14,077 bases of DNA from JAEZDP01 sp044508265 (GTDB lineage: Bacteria > Acidobacteriota > Vicinamibacteria > Vicinamibacterales > Vicinamibacteraceae). The stretch spans positions 1-14,077 of the forward strand of contig JBIQIB010000110.1 of assembly GCA_044508265.1 (NCBI GenBank), read 5' to 3'. This document shows, piece by piece, positions 1 through 11,007 of this stretch. The notes under the pieces are model-generated. The model did no database searches. It had not been told where the DNA came from and was given only the letters and a program-made list of their open reading frames with translations. Position numbers and translations under genes: made by a program. Numbering within the stretch: the stretch's first letter is position 1; each line of letters starts with the position of its first letter.

Positions 1-3236
<3,236 letters not shown>

Positions 3237-4379
3237 CTACGCGCGCGCCTCCATGGCGTCGAGGAACTGCCGGAACAGGTAGTCGGCGTCATGTGGGCCC
3301 GGCGCCGCCTCCGGGTGGTACTGCACGGAGAAGATGGGTCGCTCCTTCGCGCGGAAGCCTTCGACGGTGCCGTCGTAGAGGTTCACGTGCGTCACCTCCA
3401 CCGACGCGGGCATCGTCGCCGGGTCCACGGCAAAGCCGTGGTTCTGCGACGTGATCTCGACCTCGCCGGTGACCAGGTTCTTCACCGGATGGTTCGTGCC
3501 GCGGTGGCCGAACTTCAGCTTGAACGTGCTGGCGCCGACGGCCTGGGCGAGCACCTGGTGCCCGAGGCAGATGCCGAAGACCGGCACGTTCGCGTCAGTG
3601 ATCGCTTTCGCGTTGTCCACGACGTAGTCGAGGGCGGCCGGGTCGCCCGGGCCGTTGCTGAAGAACACGCCGTCAGGGGCGTCCTTCATCACCTCGCTCG
3701 CGGGCGTCGTCGCCGGATAGACGCGCACGTCGATCCCGTGCTCCGCGAAGCGCCGCAGGATGTTGTACTTCATGCCGAGGTCGTAGGCGGCGACCTTGAG
3801 CCGGCGCCCCGCGCGCTTCTGCGGCTCGAGGATCAGGTCGCGTCCGACCGCCGCCCCCGGTTCGTCACCGGGCGTCCAGTCGAACGGCTCGGCGCAGGTC
3901 ACCTCGCGCACGAGATCGGCGCCGACCATCGACGCCGCGGCCTTCGCCCGCGCGACGAGGTCCTCTGCGCGCACCTGCGCGCCGGTGCCGATCGCGCCGC
4001 GCATCACGCCGGCCGTCCGCAGCGTCCGCGTGAGCGCCCGCGTGTCGACGTCGGCGATGGCCACGATGCCGTGCGCGACGAGGTACTCGCGCAGCGTGCT
4101 GTCGGCCCGCCAGTTGGAGGCCACGCGCGACTCCTCGCGCATGACGAACCCCGCCACCTGCGGTGCGCGCGACTCCACGTCCTGCGGCGTGACGCCGTAG
4201 GTGCCGATGAGCGGCGCCGTCATGGTGACGATCTGCCCGGCATAGGACGGGTCCGTCAGCACTTCCTGGTATCCGGTGAGGCTCGTGTTGAAGACCACCT
4301 CACCGACGGTCTCCCCCTGAGCACCCGCGGAGACGCCTTCGAAGACGTCGCCGTTCTCCAACGCGAGGATGGCTTTCAT
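3237..4379 (-). CDS. carA: Carbamoyl-phosphate synthase small (glutaminase) subunit
   Basis: CarA hydrolyses glutamine and channels the ammonia to CarB. The 380-residue length is normal for the family. The N-terminal CPSase small-chain domain (about 1-135) contains FEGVSAGAQGETVGEVVFNT and LTGYQEVLTDPSY. The C-terminal class I glutamine amidotransferase domain (about 193-378) has SNGPGDP near 241, the nucleophile Cys271 in GICLGHQ, and the His355/Glu357 pair in YHPE, so the catalytic triad is complete. The ATG overlaps the stop of the upstream pseudokinase gene as ATGA, with AGGA about 6 nt before the start, and carB begins immediately after the TAG. No separate promoter is evident, because the sequence upstream is coding, so expression probably depends on the promoter upstream of the pseudokinase gene. 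Confidence 0.98.
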   Translation of the reverse strand: MKAILALENGDVFEGVSAGAQGETVGEVVFNTSLTGYQEVLTDPSYAGQIVTMTAPLIGTYGVTPQDVESRAPQVAGFVMREESRVASNWRADSTLREYLVAHGIVAIADVDTRALTRTLRTAGVMRGAIGTGAQVRAEDLVARAKAAASMVGADLVREVTCAEPFDWTPGDEPGAAVGRDLILEPQKRAGRRLKVAAYDLGMKYNILRRFAEHGIDVRVYPATTPASEVMKDAPDGVFFSNGPGDPAALDYVVDNAKAITDANVPVFGICLGHQVLAQAVGASTFKLKFGHRGTNHPVKNLVTGEVEITSQNHGFAVDPATMPASVEVTHVNLYDGTVEGFRAKERPIFSVQYHPEAAPGPHDADYLFRQFLDAMEARA

Positions 4380-6703
4380 CGTGGTTCCTGGACGAGCGTG
4401 GCGTCGACGCGCACGCGCTGGCCTGGCAGCACCTCCACGCTGCTCACCCAGGCCCTGTAGCCGGGATACTCCACCCGGACTTGATGGTGCCCCGCCGCGA
4501 GCCCCGGCACCACGGCCGGCGCCGTGCCGTACGCCTGCCCGTCGACGAACAGGCGCGCATCGGCGGGACGCGAGACGACGTAGAGGCTGCCGGTGGCGGC
4601 GGGCGACGCGGCCCGCCCCGGCGACTGGCCGGCAGTCGCGCCCGCAGGTGTCGCCGGCGCCGGCAGCGCGGCAGGCGCCGAGGCGCCGGCAACGCCCGTC
4701 TCGCGCTGCAGGTCCACGGCTATCGACGCCACGGGCTGCGTCGGCAGCATGTCCACTTCCTGCACGGCGTCGAGATAGCCTTCCCGCGAGATCGCGATCA
4801 CGTACGACCCGAACGGGAGGTCGCGCAGGACGAGGGGCGTCCGGCCACGTGGCTGGCCGTTGATGCGCACGTCGCCCGCGGGCGACGACCTGATGAGGAT
4901 GCGTGCGCGGTCGAGCGAGAGGCGTGGCTCCGCAGGCGCACTCGCAGGCGCCGGCGCCGCGTCGCGTGCGGCACGGCCGGCCTCTGCGGCTGGCGTCCGC
5001 GCGGCGGCAGCGGCCACGTCACGGGAGGGCGGCGGGCTGGCGGCCCGAGGGGCGTTGCCACCGGCTGCCGCAGCATCGGCGCCCTGGGCCGGAGGCCGGG
5101 CCCCGGGCGCCAGATCGTCAGCGCTCGGGCGGAGCGGCGTCTCGGCAATCTCGTTCGGTCCGGCAGGGGTTGCGCGACCTGCCCCGCTGCCTGCCGCGCT
5201 CGACTCGCCACCCGCATCGGCCGCGCCAGACTCCGCGCCGGGGACGCCACTGGCTTCGGGCGTGGCCGCCTGCCGAGGCTCGTCCGACACCAGGCTGCGC
5301 CAGGTGCCTACCGCCACGAGCGCCAGCAGCAGAACGGCCGCACCGGCAACGAGCCATGTACGCCCGCCGCCGCCGCTGCCGTCGTCCTCCACGGCCGCCG
5401 GCCATCGCGCATCGCCGTCGTCAGCCGTGTCCTGGCGCCGCAGGGGCGGCTCGGCGTCCGAGGGCGCGAACTCGTCGAGGGGCTCTTCACTGCCGACGTC
5501 TACCGGCGCGTGCAGCGCGATGTCATCGTCGGCGTCGGACGAGTCGCCGTGCGGCCAGGCGGCCGCCGCGGTGACCGTGGGATCGTCAGGCGTGGGCTCA
5601 GGCGGCGGCTCGGCCGGCGGAAGGTCGGCGTCGTCCACGTGCACCGACTGGATCGGCAACGGCCCGGTGTCGGCCAGGGGCGGCACGTCGTCGGGCATCG
5701 ACGCCACCAGCCACTCACCCGTCGGCGACTGGCGGGCCTCGTCGGCAGTCGGCTGGGCCGGCGCGCGCACCGTGTCGTCTGCCGGATCGTCGTGACGGCC
5801 CGGGGCCGGAAGGGGCTCGGGTTCCTCGTCCTCGGCCGGGAACAGCGCCAGCGGCACGGCGACGTCGGCCTCGTCCTCCACCGCACGCCGGACGGGAGCG
5901 GGCTGCGCCGCCGGAATGACGCCGTCGCGCGTGAAACGCGACAGGTCGGTACCCGGCTCGGCGGCGCCCGTGAGCGCCTCGAGCCACTCGGCCACCGAGT
6001 CGAACCGCGATGCCGGGTCCGGATGGAGGGCTCGTGCGAACACCTCGTGGAGGCGGGCGTCTTCTCCCGGCGTGTCGGCCAGCGTCCAGCGATCGAAGGC
6101 CGGGATCGTGCCGGCAATCAGGCGGCGGCCGGAGAGCGCGTCGAGCGCGAGCATCGCCAGCGAGTACTGGTCGGCTCGTGCGTCCCAGTGACGTCCGGAG
6201 GCCCGCTCCGGCGCCGTGAACGGCACGCGCACCGGCGCCTGCAGACCGAGTGCCTCCAGGGCCGGCGAAATGTCGAGTCCTGTCAGGGTGCCGCCGTTGC
6301 GCGGGAGCAGCACGTCACGCGGATGGACGGCGCCGTGCAGCCCGCCGTCCTGGTGCGCAGCGTGCAGGCCGGCGGCTACCGGCGCCAGCCACTCGAGCAC
6401 CTGCACCAGCGGTTGACGGCCGCCGCGCAGGCGCGTGTCGAGCGCAGGCGCGTCCACCCACTCGGTGATCACGTAGACGCCGCCGTCTTCGACACCGATG
6501 TCCACGATGGGGACGAGTCCCGGGTGCGCGGGCTGAGCGGCCGCTCGCGCGCGCAGCGCTTCTGCCAGCACCTCGCGCTCGTCGTCGGGCACCGTGGTGA
6601 TCAGCTTCGCGGCCAACGTGCCCGAACCGCCGGCGTCGGACACGAGCAGGGTGGGACCCAGCGTTCCGGCGAGGATCAGCCGGCGCACACGGTATGGGCC
6701 CAC
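4376..6703 (-). CDS. Membrane-anchored pseudokinase with two PEGA domains
   Basis: This 775-residue protein (from GTG) has a Ser/Thr-kinase fold at about 3-245, an acidic proline-rich linker to about 445, one membrane segment at about 450-467, an Ala/Pro/Gly-rich linker to about 595, and two PEGA domains (about 600-667 and 705-771). The topology implies a cytoplasmic head and periplasmic PEGA repeats. The fold is recognisable from the beta-3 lysine K33 (TLAAK), APE at 164-166 and ADQYSLAMLALDALSG. The catalytic loop HRDxKPxN reads HGAVHPRD (123-130), losing the catalytic Asp (A125), the Lys (H127) and the metal-binding Asn (D130). DFG reads GLD (142-144), and the glycine loop is degenerate. 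Phosphotransfer is therefore unlikely; a binding or scaffolding role is inferred, with unknown ligand. It is the first gene of an operon with carA and carB. The start is uncertain: a CTG at 6745 preceded by AGGAG is at least as plausible as GTG at 6703, which has only a weak, too-close GAGG. Confidence 0.88.
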   Translation of the reverse strand: MGPYRVRRLILAGTLGPTLLVSDAGGSGTLAAKLITTVPDDEREVLAEALRARAAAQPAHPGLVPIVDIGVEDGGVYVITEWVDAPALDTRLRGGRQPLVQVLEWLAPVAAGLHAAHQDGGLHGAVHPRDVLLPRNGGTLTGLDISPALEALGLQAPVRVPFTAPERASGRHWDARADQYSLAMLALDALSGRRLIAGTIPAFDRWTLADTPGEDARLHEVFARALHPDPASRFDSVAEWLEALTGAAEPGTDLSRFTRDGVIPAAQPAPVRRAVEDEADVAVPLALFPAEDEEPEPLPAPGRHDDPADDTVRAPAQPTADEARQSPTGEWLVASMPDDVPPLADTGPLPIQSVHVDDADLPPAEPPPEPTPDDPTVTAAAAWPHGDSSDADDDIALHAPVDVGSEEPLDEFAPSDAEPPLRRQDTADDGDARWPAAVEDDGSGGGGRTWLVAGAAVLLLALVAVGTWRSLVSDEPRQAATPEASGVPGAESGAADAGGESSAAGSGAGRATPAGPNEIAETPLRPSADDLAPGARPPAQGADAAAAGGNAPRAASPPPSRDVAAAAARTPAAEAGRAARDAAPAPASAPAEPRLSLDRARILIRSSPAGDVRINGQPRGRTPLVLRDLPFGSYVIAISREGYLDAVQEVDMLPTQPVASIAVDLQRETGVAGASAPAALPAPATPAGATAGQSPGRAASPAATGSLYVVSRPADARLFVDGQAYGTAPAVVPGLAAGHHQVRVEYPGYRAWVSSVEVLPGQRVRVDATLVQEPR

Positions 6704-6753
6704 CGCCTCGGGCGGCTGGAAGAGCGGCGTCTGTTCGTGACTCAGGGCAGGGA

Positions 6754-6758
6754 CTCCT
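6754..6758 (-). promoter_or_regulatory. Shine-Dalgarno site pointing to a CTG start
   Basis: The minus strand reads AGGAG here, within GCAGGAGT, followed 8 nt later by CTG at 6745-6743. That CTG opens the same frame as the pseudokinase and would add 14 codons (MSHEQTPLFQPPEA) before the GTG at 6703. The frame is open back to a TGA at 6787-6785, with no ATG, GTG or TTG between. CTG starts are rare, so this is suggestive rather than proven. Confidence 0.4.
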
Positions 6759-6788
6759 GCGCGCGGCGCGGGCGCGAGGGAACTTCAA

Positions 6789-6809
6789 CGCTGGCGCATT
6801 ATACCAGCG
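6789..6809. promoter_or_regulatory. 21-bp dyad overlapping the -10 box, possible operator
   Basis: Perfect 6-bp inverted arms, CGCTGG (6789-6794) and CCAGCG (6804-6809), flank a 9-bp centre holding the TATAAT box read on the minus strand. A dimeric repressor bound here would block the promoter. The arms are short and the binding protein is unknown, so the role is inferred from position only. Confidence 0.35.
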
Positions 6810-6824
6810 CCATCGAGCCGTCAG
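6798..6824 (-). promoter_or_regulatory. Promoter of the pseudokinase-carA-carB operon
   Basis: The minus strand has a perfect -10 hexamer TATAAT (6803-6798) preceded by TGG, which makes an extended -10 element. A weak -35 match CTGACG lies at 6824-6819 with a short 15-bp spacer. Transcription would begin near 6790, leaving a leader of about 45 nt to the CTG or about 87 nt to the GTG start. An exact TATAAT in such GC-rich DNA, between divergent genes, is notable. Confidence 0.6.
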
Positions 6825-6854
6825 CGCACGGCCGGCGCCGCTCTCCCGCGCGCC

Positions 6855-6883
6855 TTGACACGCCGAGGTGGCTTTGCCACAGT
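6855..6883 (+). promoter_or_regulatory. Possible promoter for bshC, with small hairpin
   Basis: A perfect -35 hexamer TTGACA lies at 6855-6860. At 17-bp spacing the -10 position reads CACAGT (6878-6883), only 3 of 6 matches, so the -10 is poor. Transcription from it would start around 6890, almost at the bshC GTG (6892), implying a leaderless message. The spacer and -10 region contain a perfect hairpin, GTGGC-TTT-GCCAC (6868-6880), which could be an operator or chance. Confidence 0.3.
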
Positions 6884-6891
6884 GACCCTCA

Positions 6892-8538
6892 GTGCTCCCC
6901 GACTCGACCACGACGACCCCGCAGTCGCAGAGCCTCGACATCCGGGAGTGGTCGGCCTCACGCCTCAGTACTGATTACGTCTACCGGTACGAACGCCTCG
7001 CGTCCTTCTACCCGGGCTCGCCGAGCGACCCGGCGGCGTGGCGCAGCGCCATCGCCAGGGTGACGCAGGTGGAGCGCGATCGGCCGGCGCTCGTCGCGCT
7101 GCTCGAGCGGCAACTGACGGAGCGCGGCGCCCCGGAGCAGGCACGCGCTGCCGCGCGCAAGCTCGCCGATCCCTCGACGGTCGCGATCGTGACCGGGCAG
7201 CAGGCCGGCCTGTTCGGCGGCCCGTTCTACACCCTCCTCAAGGCCCTCACCGCGGCCAAGCTGGCCGCCGACGTCGAGGCCCAGTTCGGCGTCCCCGTCG
7301 TCACCATCTTCTGGAACCACGGGGAGGACCACGACTGGGCGGAGGTCGCCTCGACGGCCGTCCTCGACGCCGAGATGCAGCTGCACGCCATCACCGTCGC
7401 GGATGGCGAGGGCGCGGGCAGCCGTCCGGTCGCCAGGGTGCCGCTGCCCGACGACGTCACGCGCGCGCTCGACGAACTGGCGGCCGCGCTTCCAGAGACA
7501 GAGTTCACCGGCGAGACGCTGGCGCAACTGCGGGCCTGCTACGTCCCTGGCAGGGGCATGTCCGAGGCCTTCGGGCGGCTGATGGACCGCCTGCTGGGGC
7601 CCCTCGGCATCGTCGTCTTCGACGGCGCCGACACGGCGGCCAAGGCCATCGCGGCGCCGATTTTCAGGCGGGTCGTCACGAACCCCGGCCACACCACGCG
7701 CCTGGCGGCCAGCGCCGGCGAGGCCCTCGAGGCCGCCGGCTACCACGCCCAGGTGACGCCGCAGGCCGACGCCATCGCGCTGTTCTACATGCGCGACGCC
7801 CGCGAGCCGCTGCGGTACGTGGACGGACGCTTCCACGCTGGGGAGACGTCGTGGGCGCCCGAGGCGCTGCTCGAGGAACTCGACGCTCACCCGGAACGGT
7901 TCAGCCCGAATGTCCTGCTGCGTGCCGTCGTGCAGGACACCCTGTTTCCCACCATCGCCTACGTCGCCGGCCCGTCGGAGCTGGCCTACCTCGGCCAGCT
8001 GCGCGAGGTGTACGCGTTCCACCAGACCCCGATGCCGCTCATCGTGCCGCGGGTGACGGGCACCATGCTCGACGCACCGGCGGCGCGGTTCCTCGAGCGC
8101 AACGACGTGCCCCTGCGGTCGCTGCGCGCGCAGGACGAGCACGCGCTCAACGCGCTGCTCGAGGCGCAGCTGCCGACGGCCGTCGACCGGGCGCTCACCG
8201 ATACCGAGACGACCCTCCGGCAACACCTCGAGGCGCTGGCGACCGCCGTGACGCTCGTCGACCCGACGCTCGAAGGCGCCGTCCAGTCGATGGGCAGCCG
8301 CCTCGACCACGAGCTGCGAACCGTCCGGACCAAGGTGATCCAGGCCTCCAAGCGGCGGCACGAGACGCTCCGCCGCCAGTTCGTGCGCACCCGTCAGCTG
8401 ACGTTCCCCGGCGGGCACCCGCAGGAGCGGACGATCGGCGTCTCGTGGTTCATGAACCGCTACGGCCCGGCCCTCGTGCCGAGGCTGTACGATGTGCTGC
8501 GGACCGAGCCCAGGCGCCACTGGCTCTTCCGCATCTGA
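6892..8538 (+). CDS. bshC: Bacillithiol biosynthesis cysteine-adding enzyme BshC
   Basis: BshC is the putative ligase that adds cysteine to glucosaminyl-malate in the last step of bacillithiol synthesis. The 548-residue length fits the family. Diagnostic motifs are STDYVYRYERLASFYPG near the N-terminus, TGQQAGLFGGPFY at 101-113 and FWNHGEDHDWAEV at 140-152. The C-terminal third (about 410-500) is rich in charged and alanine residues, as in the coiled-coil of known BshC, and the protein ends with a short hydrophobic tail. The GTG at 6892 is the first possible start after an in-frame TGA at 6883-6885. It has no Shine-Dalgarno site, which agrees with a leaderless message. The earlier-acting enzymes BshA and BshB are not in this window. 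The next gene follows after 30 bp, in the same frame. Confidence 0.95.
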   Translation: MLPDSTTTTPQSQSLDIREWSASRLSTDYVYRYERLASFYPGSPSDPAAWRSAIARVTQVERDRPALVALLERQLTERGAPEQARAAARKLADPSTVAIVTGQQAGLFGGPFYTLLKALTAAKLAADVEAQFGVPVVTIFWNHGEDHDWAEVASTAVLDAEMQLHAITVADGEGAGSRPVARVPLPDDVTRALDELAAALPETEFTGETLAQLRACYVPGRGMSEAFGRLMDRLLGPLGIVVFDGADTAAKAIAAPIFRRVVTNPGHTTRLAASAGEALEAAGYHAQVTPQADAIALFYMRDAREPLRYVDGRFHAGETSWAPEALLEELDAHPERFSPNVLLRAVVQDTLFPTIAYVAGPSELAYLGQLREVYAFHQTPMPLIVPRVTGTMLDAPAARFLERNDVPLRSLRAQDEHALNALLEAQLPTAVDRALTDTETTLRQHLEALATAVTLVDPTLEGAVQSMGSRLDHELRTVRTKVIQASKRRHETLRRQFVRTRQLTFPGGHPQERTIGVSWFMNRYGPALVPRLYDVLRTEPRRHWLFRI

Positions 8539-8568
8539 CGCACCACTGCGTCCGCACGAGCATTCCTG

Positions 8569-10971
8569 GTGGCACGTCGCTCTCCTCCTCGTGGCCGTCC
8601 CCGTCAGCGCCCGCGCCGGCGCCGCTGGCTGCGTGCCGCTGCAGCCATCCTGCTGGGTCCGCTGCTCGTGCTGGCCGCGGTGGGCGTGTACATGTACCAG
8701 GAGGTCGCGCGCGACGTGGACACGCGGCTGGCCAGTCTGTCCGACCGGGTCGCGCCGAAGATCTACGGCCGGCGTTTCGCCGTCCGCGTCGGCCAGTGGC
8801 TGACACCTGACGAGCTTGCCGGCCGCCTCGACGCCCTCGGCTACGCGCGGCGGCCGGACGTCCAGACGCCTGGCCAGTTCGCCCTCGACACGTCGCACAT
8901 CGAGTTCATCCCGCGGGCCGGCGTGGCGAAAGGACGCCGCGTCACCGTCACGCTGGACGTGGACGCGAAGGCAGGTACCGGCCGCGTGGCCGGCATCGAG
9001 GTCGAGCGAGCCGGGCCTCAGGCGGAGGTGGAACTGGAGGCGCCGCTGCTCACCGGCATGTCGGCGGGCGGACGCGGCCGCCAGCGTCAGGTGCCGCTCT
9101 CGCGGCTGCCGAATCACGTCGTCCAGGCCGTGCTGGCCATCGAGGACCGGCGCTTCTACAACCATCCCGGTGTGGACGTCATCCGCACCGCCGGCGCGAT
9201 CGTCACCAACATCCGCGGTGACCGCCCATACCTCGTCGGCGGCAGCACGCTCACGCAGCAGCTGGTCAAGAACTCGTTCCTCACGCCGGAGAAGAGCTAC
9301 ACGCGCAAGCTGCGCGAACAGGTGATGTCCATCGTGCTGGAGCGGCGGCTCACCAAGGACCAGATCCTCGAGCTGTACCTCAACGACGTCTACCTGGGGC
9401 AGCGCGGCTCCTTCGCCGTCCACGGCATGGCCGAGGGCGCGCGGATGTTCTTCGGCAAGGACGTCAGCAACCTCACGCTGCCGGAAGCGGCGACGCTCGC
9501 CGGCGTCATCCAGTCGCCGGCCGTGTACTCGCCGTCACGACATCCCGTGCGTGCGCGCGAGCGGCGCAACGTCGTGCTGCGGACGATGGTGGAGGCCGGC
9601 TATCTCACGGCGCAGGCCGCGACCACGGCGTCTGAGACCGCGCTCGTGACGTCGGCCGAGAGCGTGGACGCGGAGGCGCCGTACTTTGTCGACTACATCA
9701 CGCAGCAGACCGCCGATCAGGTGACGCTGCGCGCGTCGACGTCGGCCGTCGAGGTGCACACGACGCTCGACCTCCACCTCCAGCGCCTCGCGCAGGACGT
9801 GGTCACCGAAGGCATCGAGGCGCTCGAGAAGCGGCTGGCCGGACGCCGGCGACAGCGCGGGCCGCTGCAGGCGGCGCTCGTCGCCGTCGATCCGCGTACG
9901 GGCGAGGTGCTGGCGATGGTCGGCGGACGGTCGTACCAGCGCTCGCAGTACAACCGGGCGATCAGCGCGAAGCGGCAGCCGGGTTCGACGTTCAAGCCGT
10001 TCGTCTTCCTGGCGGCGTTCGAGACCGCCGTCGACGAGGGCCGCACCGACCTCACGCCCGCGACGATCGTCGAGGACGAGCCGCTCACCTTCCTCGTCAA
10101 CGATCAGGAATGGACGCCCGGCAATTACGACGGCGAGTACGACGGCCCGATCACGGCACGCCGCGCGCTGGCGCTGTCGCGCAACCTCGCGACGATCCAG
10201 ATGGCCGAGCTGACCGGCTACGACCGCATCGCCAGGCTCTGGCGCGCCATCAGCGGCGACGCGACGGTCCGCCCGTACCCGTCGATCACGCTCGGCGTCT
10301 TCGAGACGACGCCGCTCGACATGGCGCAAGCCTACATGGTGTTTCCGAACCAGGGCGAGTTGCGGCCGCTGCGCGCGGTGTCGGCCGTGACCGTGGACGG
10401 ACGCCAGCTGCCGCAGGTGCTGCCGCCGGCCCGCCGGATCGTCTCGCCCCAGGCGGCGTTCCTCGTGACGAACATGATGCGCAGCGTGCTCAACGAGGGC
10501 ACCGGCGGCGGCGCCCGCCGTGCCGGCTTCACGCTGGATGCCGCGGGTAAGAGCGGCACGACCAACGACCTGCGCGACGCCTGGTTCATCGGCTTCACGC
10601 CCGAGCTGCTGACGGTGGTCTGGGTCGGCCTGGACGACAACACGCCCGTCGGGCTCTCCGGGTCGCAGGCGGCGCTGCCGATGTGGACCACCTTCATGAA
10701 GCGTGCGCTGGCGGGTCACCGTACCCAGCCGTTCAGCGTGCCCGACGGCGTGACCTTCGTGGAGGTGGACGCCGAGACCGGCGAGCGCGCCGGGCCGCTC
10801 TGCGAGAAGACGATCAACGAGGCGTTCCTCGTCGGCACCGAGCCGCAGTTCGTGTGCCAGCACTACAACCGGCTGCCCGACGGCATGCTGCCGCAGATGC
10901 CGTGGCTGTCGATGCCGGCCGCGCGAATTCCGCCGGCGTCTCAGCTTGTGGGCGCCGCGGGCCCGCCCTGA
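8569..10971 (+). CDS. mrcB: Bifunctional penicillin-binding protein, PBP1B type
   Basis: This class A PBP polymerises and crosslinks peptidoglycan at the outer face of the inner membrane. Its 800 residues comprise a very basic cytoplasmic tail (1-20), a membrane anchor (about 22-43), a UB2H-like domain (about 60-150), a GT51 transglycosylase (about 170-345) and a transpeptidase (about 430-720). GT51 motifs are complete: E192 in IEDRRFYNHPG, GGSTLTQQLVKN at 224-235, and E268 in LELYLNDVYLG. The transpeptidase has the SxxK serine S473 (STFK), SRN at 537-539 and KSGT at 661-664. The UB2H-like region argues for PBP1B over PBP1A. In E. coli this domain contacts the lipoprotein LpoB; no such partner is seen here. 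The tail beyond 720 holds Cys745 and Cys763, which could form a periplasmic disulfide. GTG starts the frame 30 bp after bshC with no clear Shine-Dalgarno site. Confidence 0.95.
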   Translation: MARRSPPRGRPRQRPRRRRWLRAAAAILLGPLLVLAAVGVYMYQEVARDVDTRLASLSDRVAPKIYGRRFAVRVGQWLTPDELAGRLDALGYARRPDVQTPGQFALDTSHIEFIPRAGVAKGRRVTVTLDVDAKAGTGRVAGIEVERAGPQAEVELEAPLLTGMSAGGRGRQRQVPLSRLPNHVVQAVLAIEDRRFYNHPGVDVIRTAGAIVTNIRGDRPYLVGGSTLTQQLVKNSFLTPEKSYTRKLREQVMSIVLERRLTKDQILELYLNDVYLGQRGSFAVHGMAEGARMFFGKDVSNLTLPEAATLAGVIQSPAVYSPSRHPVRARERRNVVLRTMVEAGYLTAQAATTASETALVTSAESVDAEAPYFVDYITQQTADQVTLRASTSAVEVHTTLDLHLQRLAQDVVTEGIEALEKRLAGRRRQRGPLQAALVAVDPRTGEVLAMVGGRSYQRSQYNRAISAKRQPGSTFKPFVFLAAFETAVDEGRTDLTPATIVEDEPLTFLVNDQEWTPGNYDGEYDGPITARRALALSRNLATIQMAELTGYDRIARLWRAISGDATVRPYPSITLGVFETTPLDMAQAYMVFPNQGELRPLRAVSAVTVDGRQLPQVLPPARRIVSPQAAFLVTNMMRSVLNEGTGGGARRAGFTLDAAGKSGTTNDLRDAWFIGFTPELLTVVWVGLDDNTPVGLSGSQAALPMWTTFMKRALAGHRTQPFSVPDGVTFVEVDAETGERAGPLCEKTINEAFLVGTEPQFVCQHYNRLPDGMLPQMPWLSMPAARIPPASQLVGAAGPP

Positions 10972-10978
10972 CATCCCG

Positions 10979-10984
10979 TATACT
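10979..10984 (+). promoter_or_regulatory. Possible -10 box before the PpiC-type gene
   Basis: TATACT matches five of six -10 consensus positions, just after the PBP stop codon. No convincing -35 or extended -10 accompanies it. If used, it would start transcription near 10991. The 36-bp gap is equally compatible with simple read-through from the PBP gene. Confidence 0.2.
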
Positions 10985-11007
10985 GAAGGCTTGCAATCGT
11001 CCCGCGA

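Noticed and set aside
4481..7063. 860-codon plus-strand frame opposite the pseudokinase and running into bshC
   Set aside because: Arg-rich low-complexity translation without motifs; it crosses the divergent promoter region and the start of bshC.
8536..8571. bshC-PBP fusion by read-through, as the two genes share a frame with one stop between
   Set aside because: Both ends are normal for their families, and a single TGA with 30 bp between genes is ordinary operon spacing.
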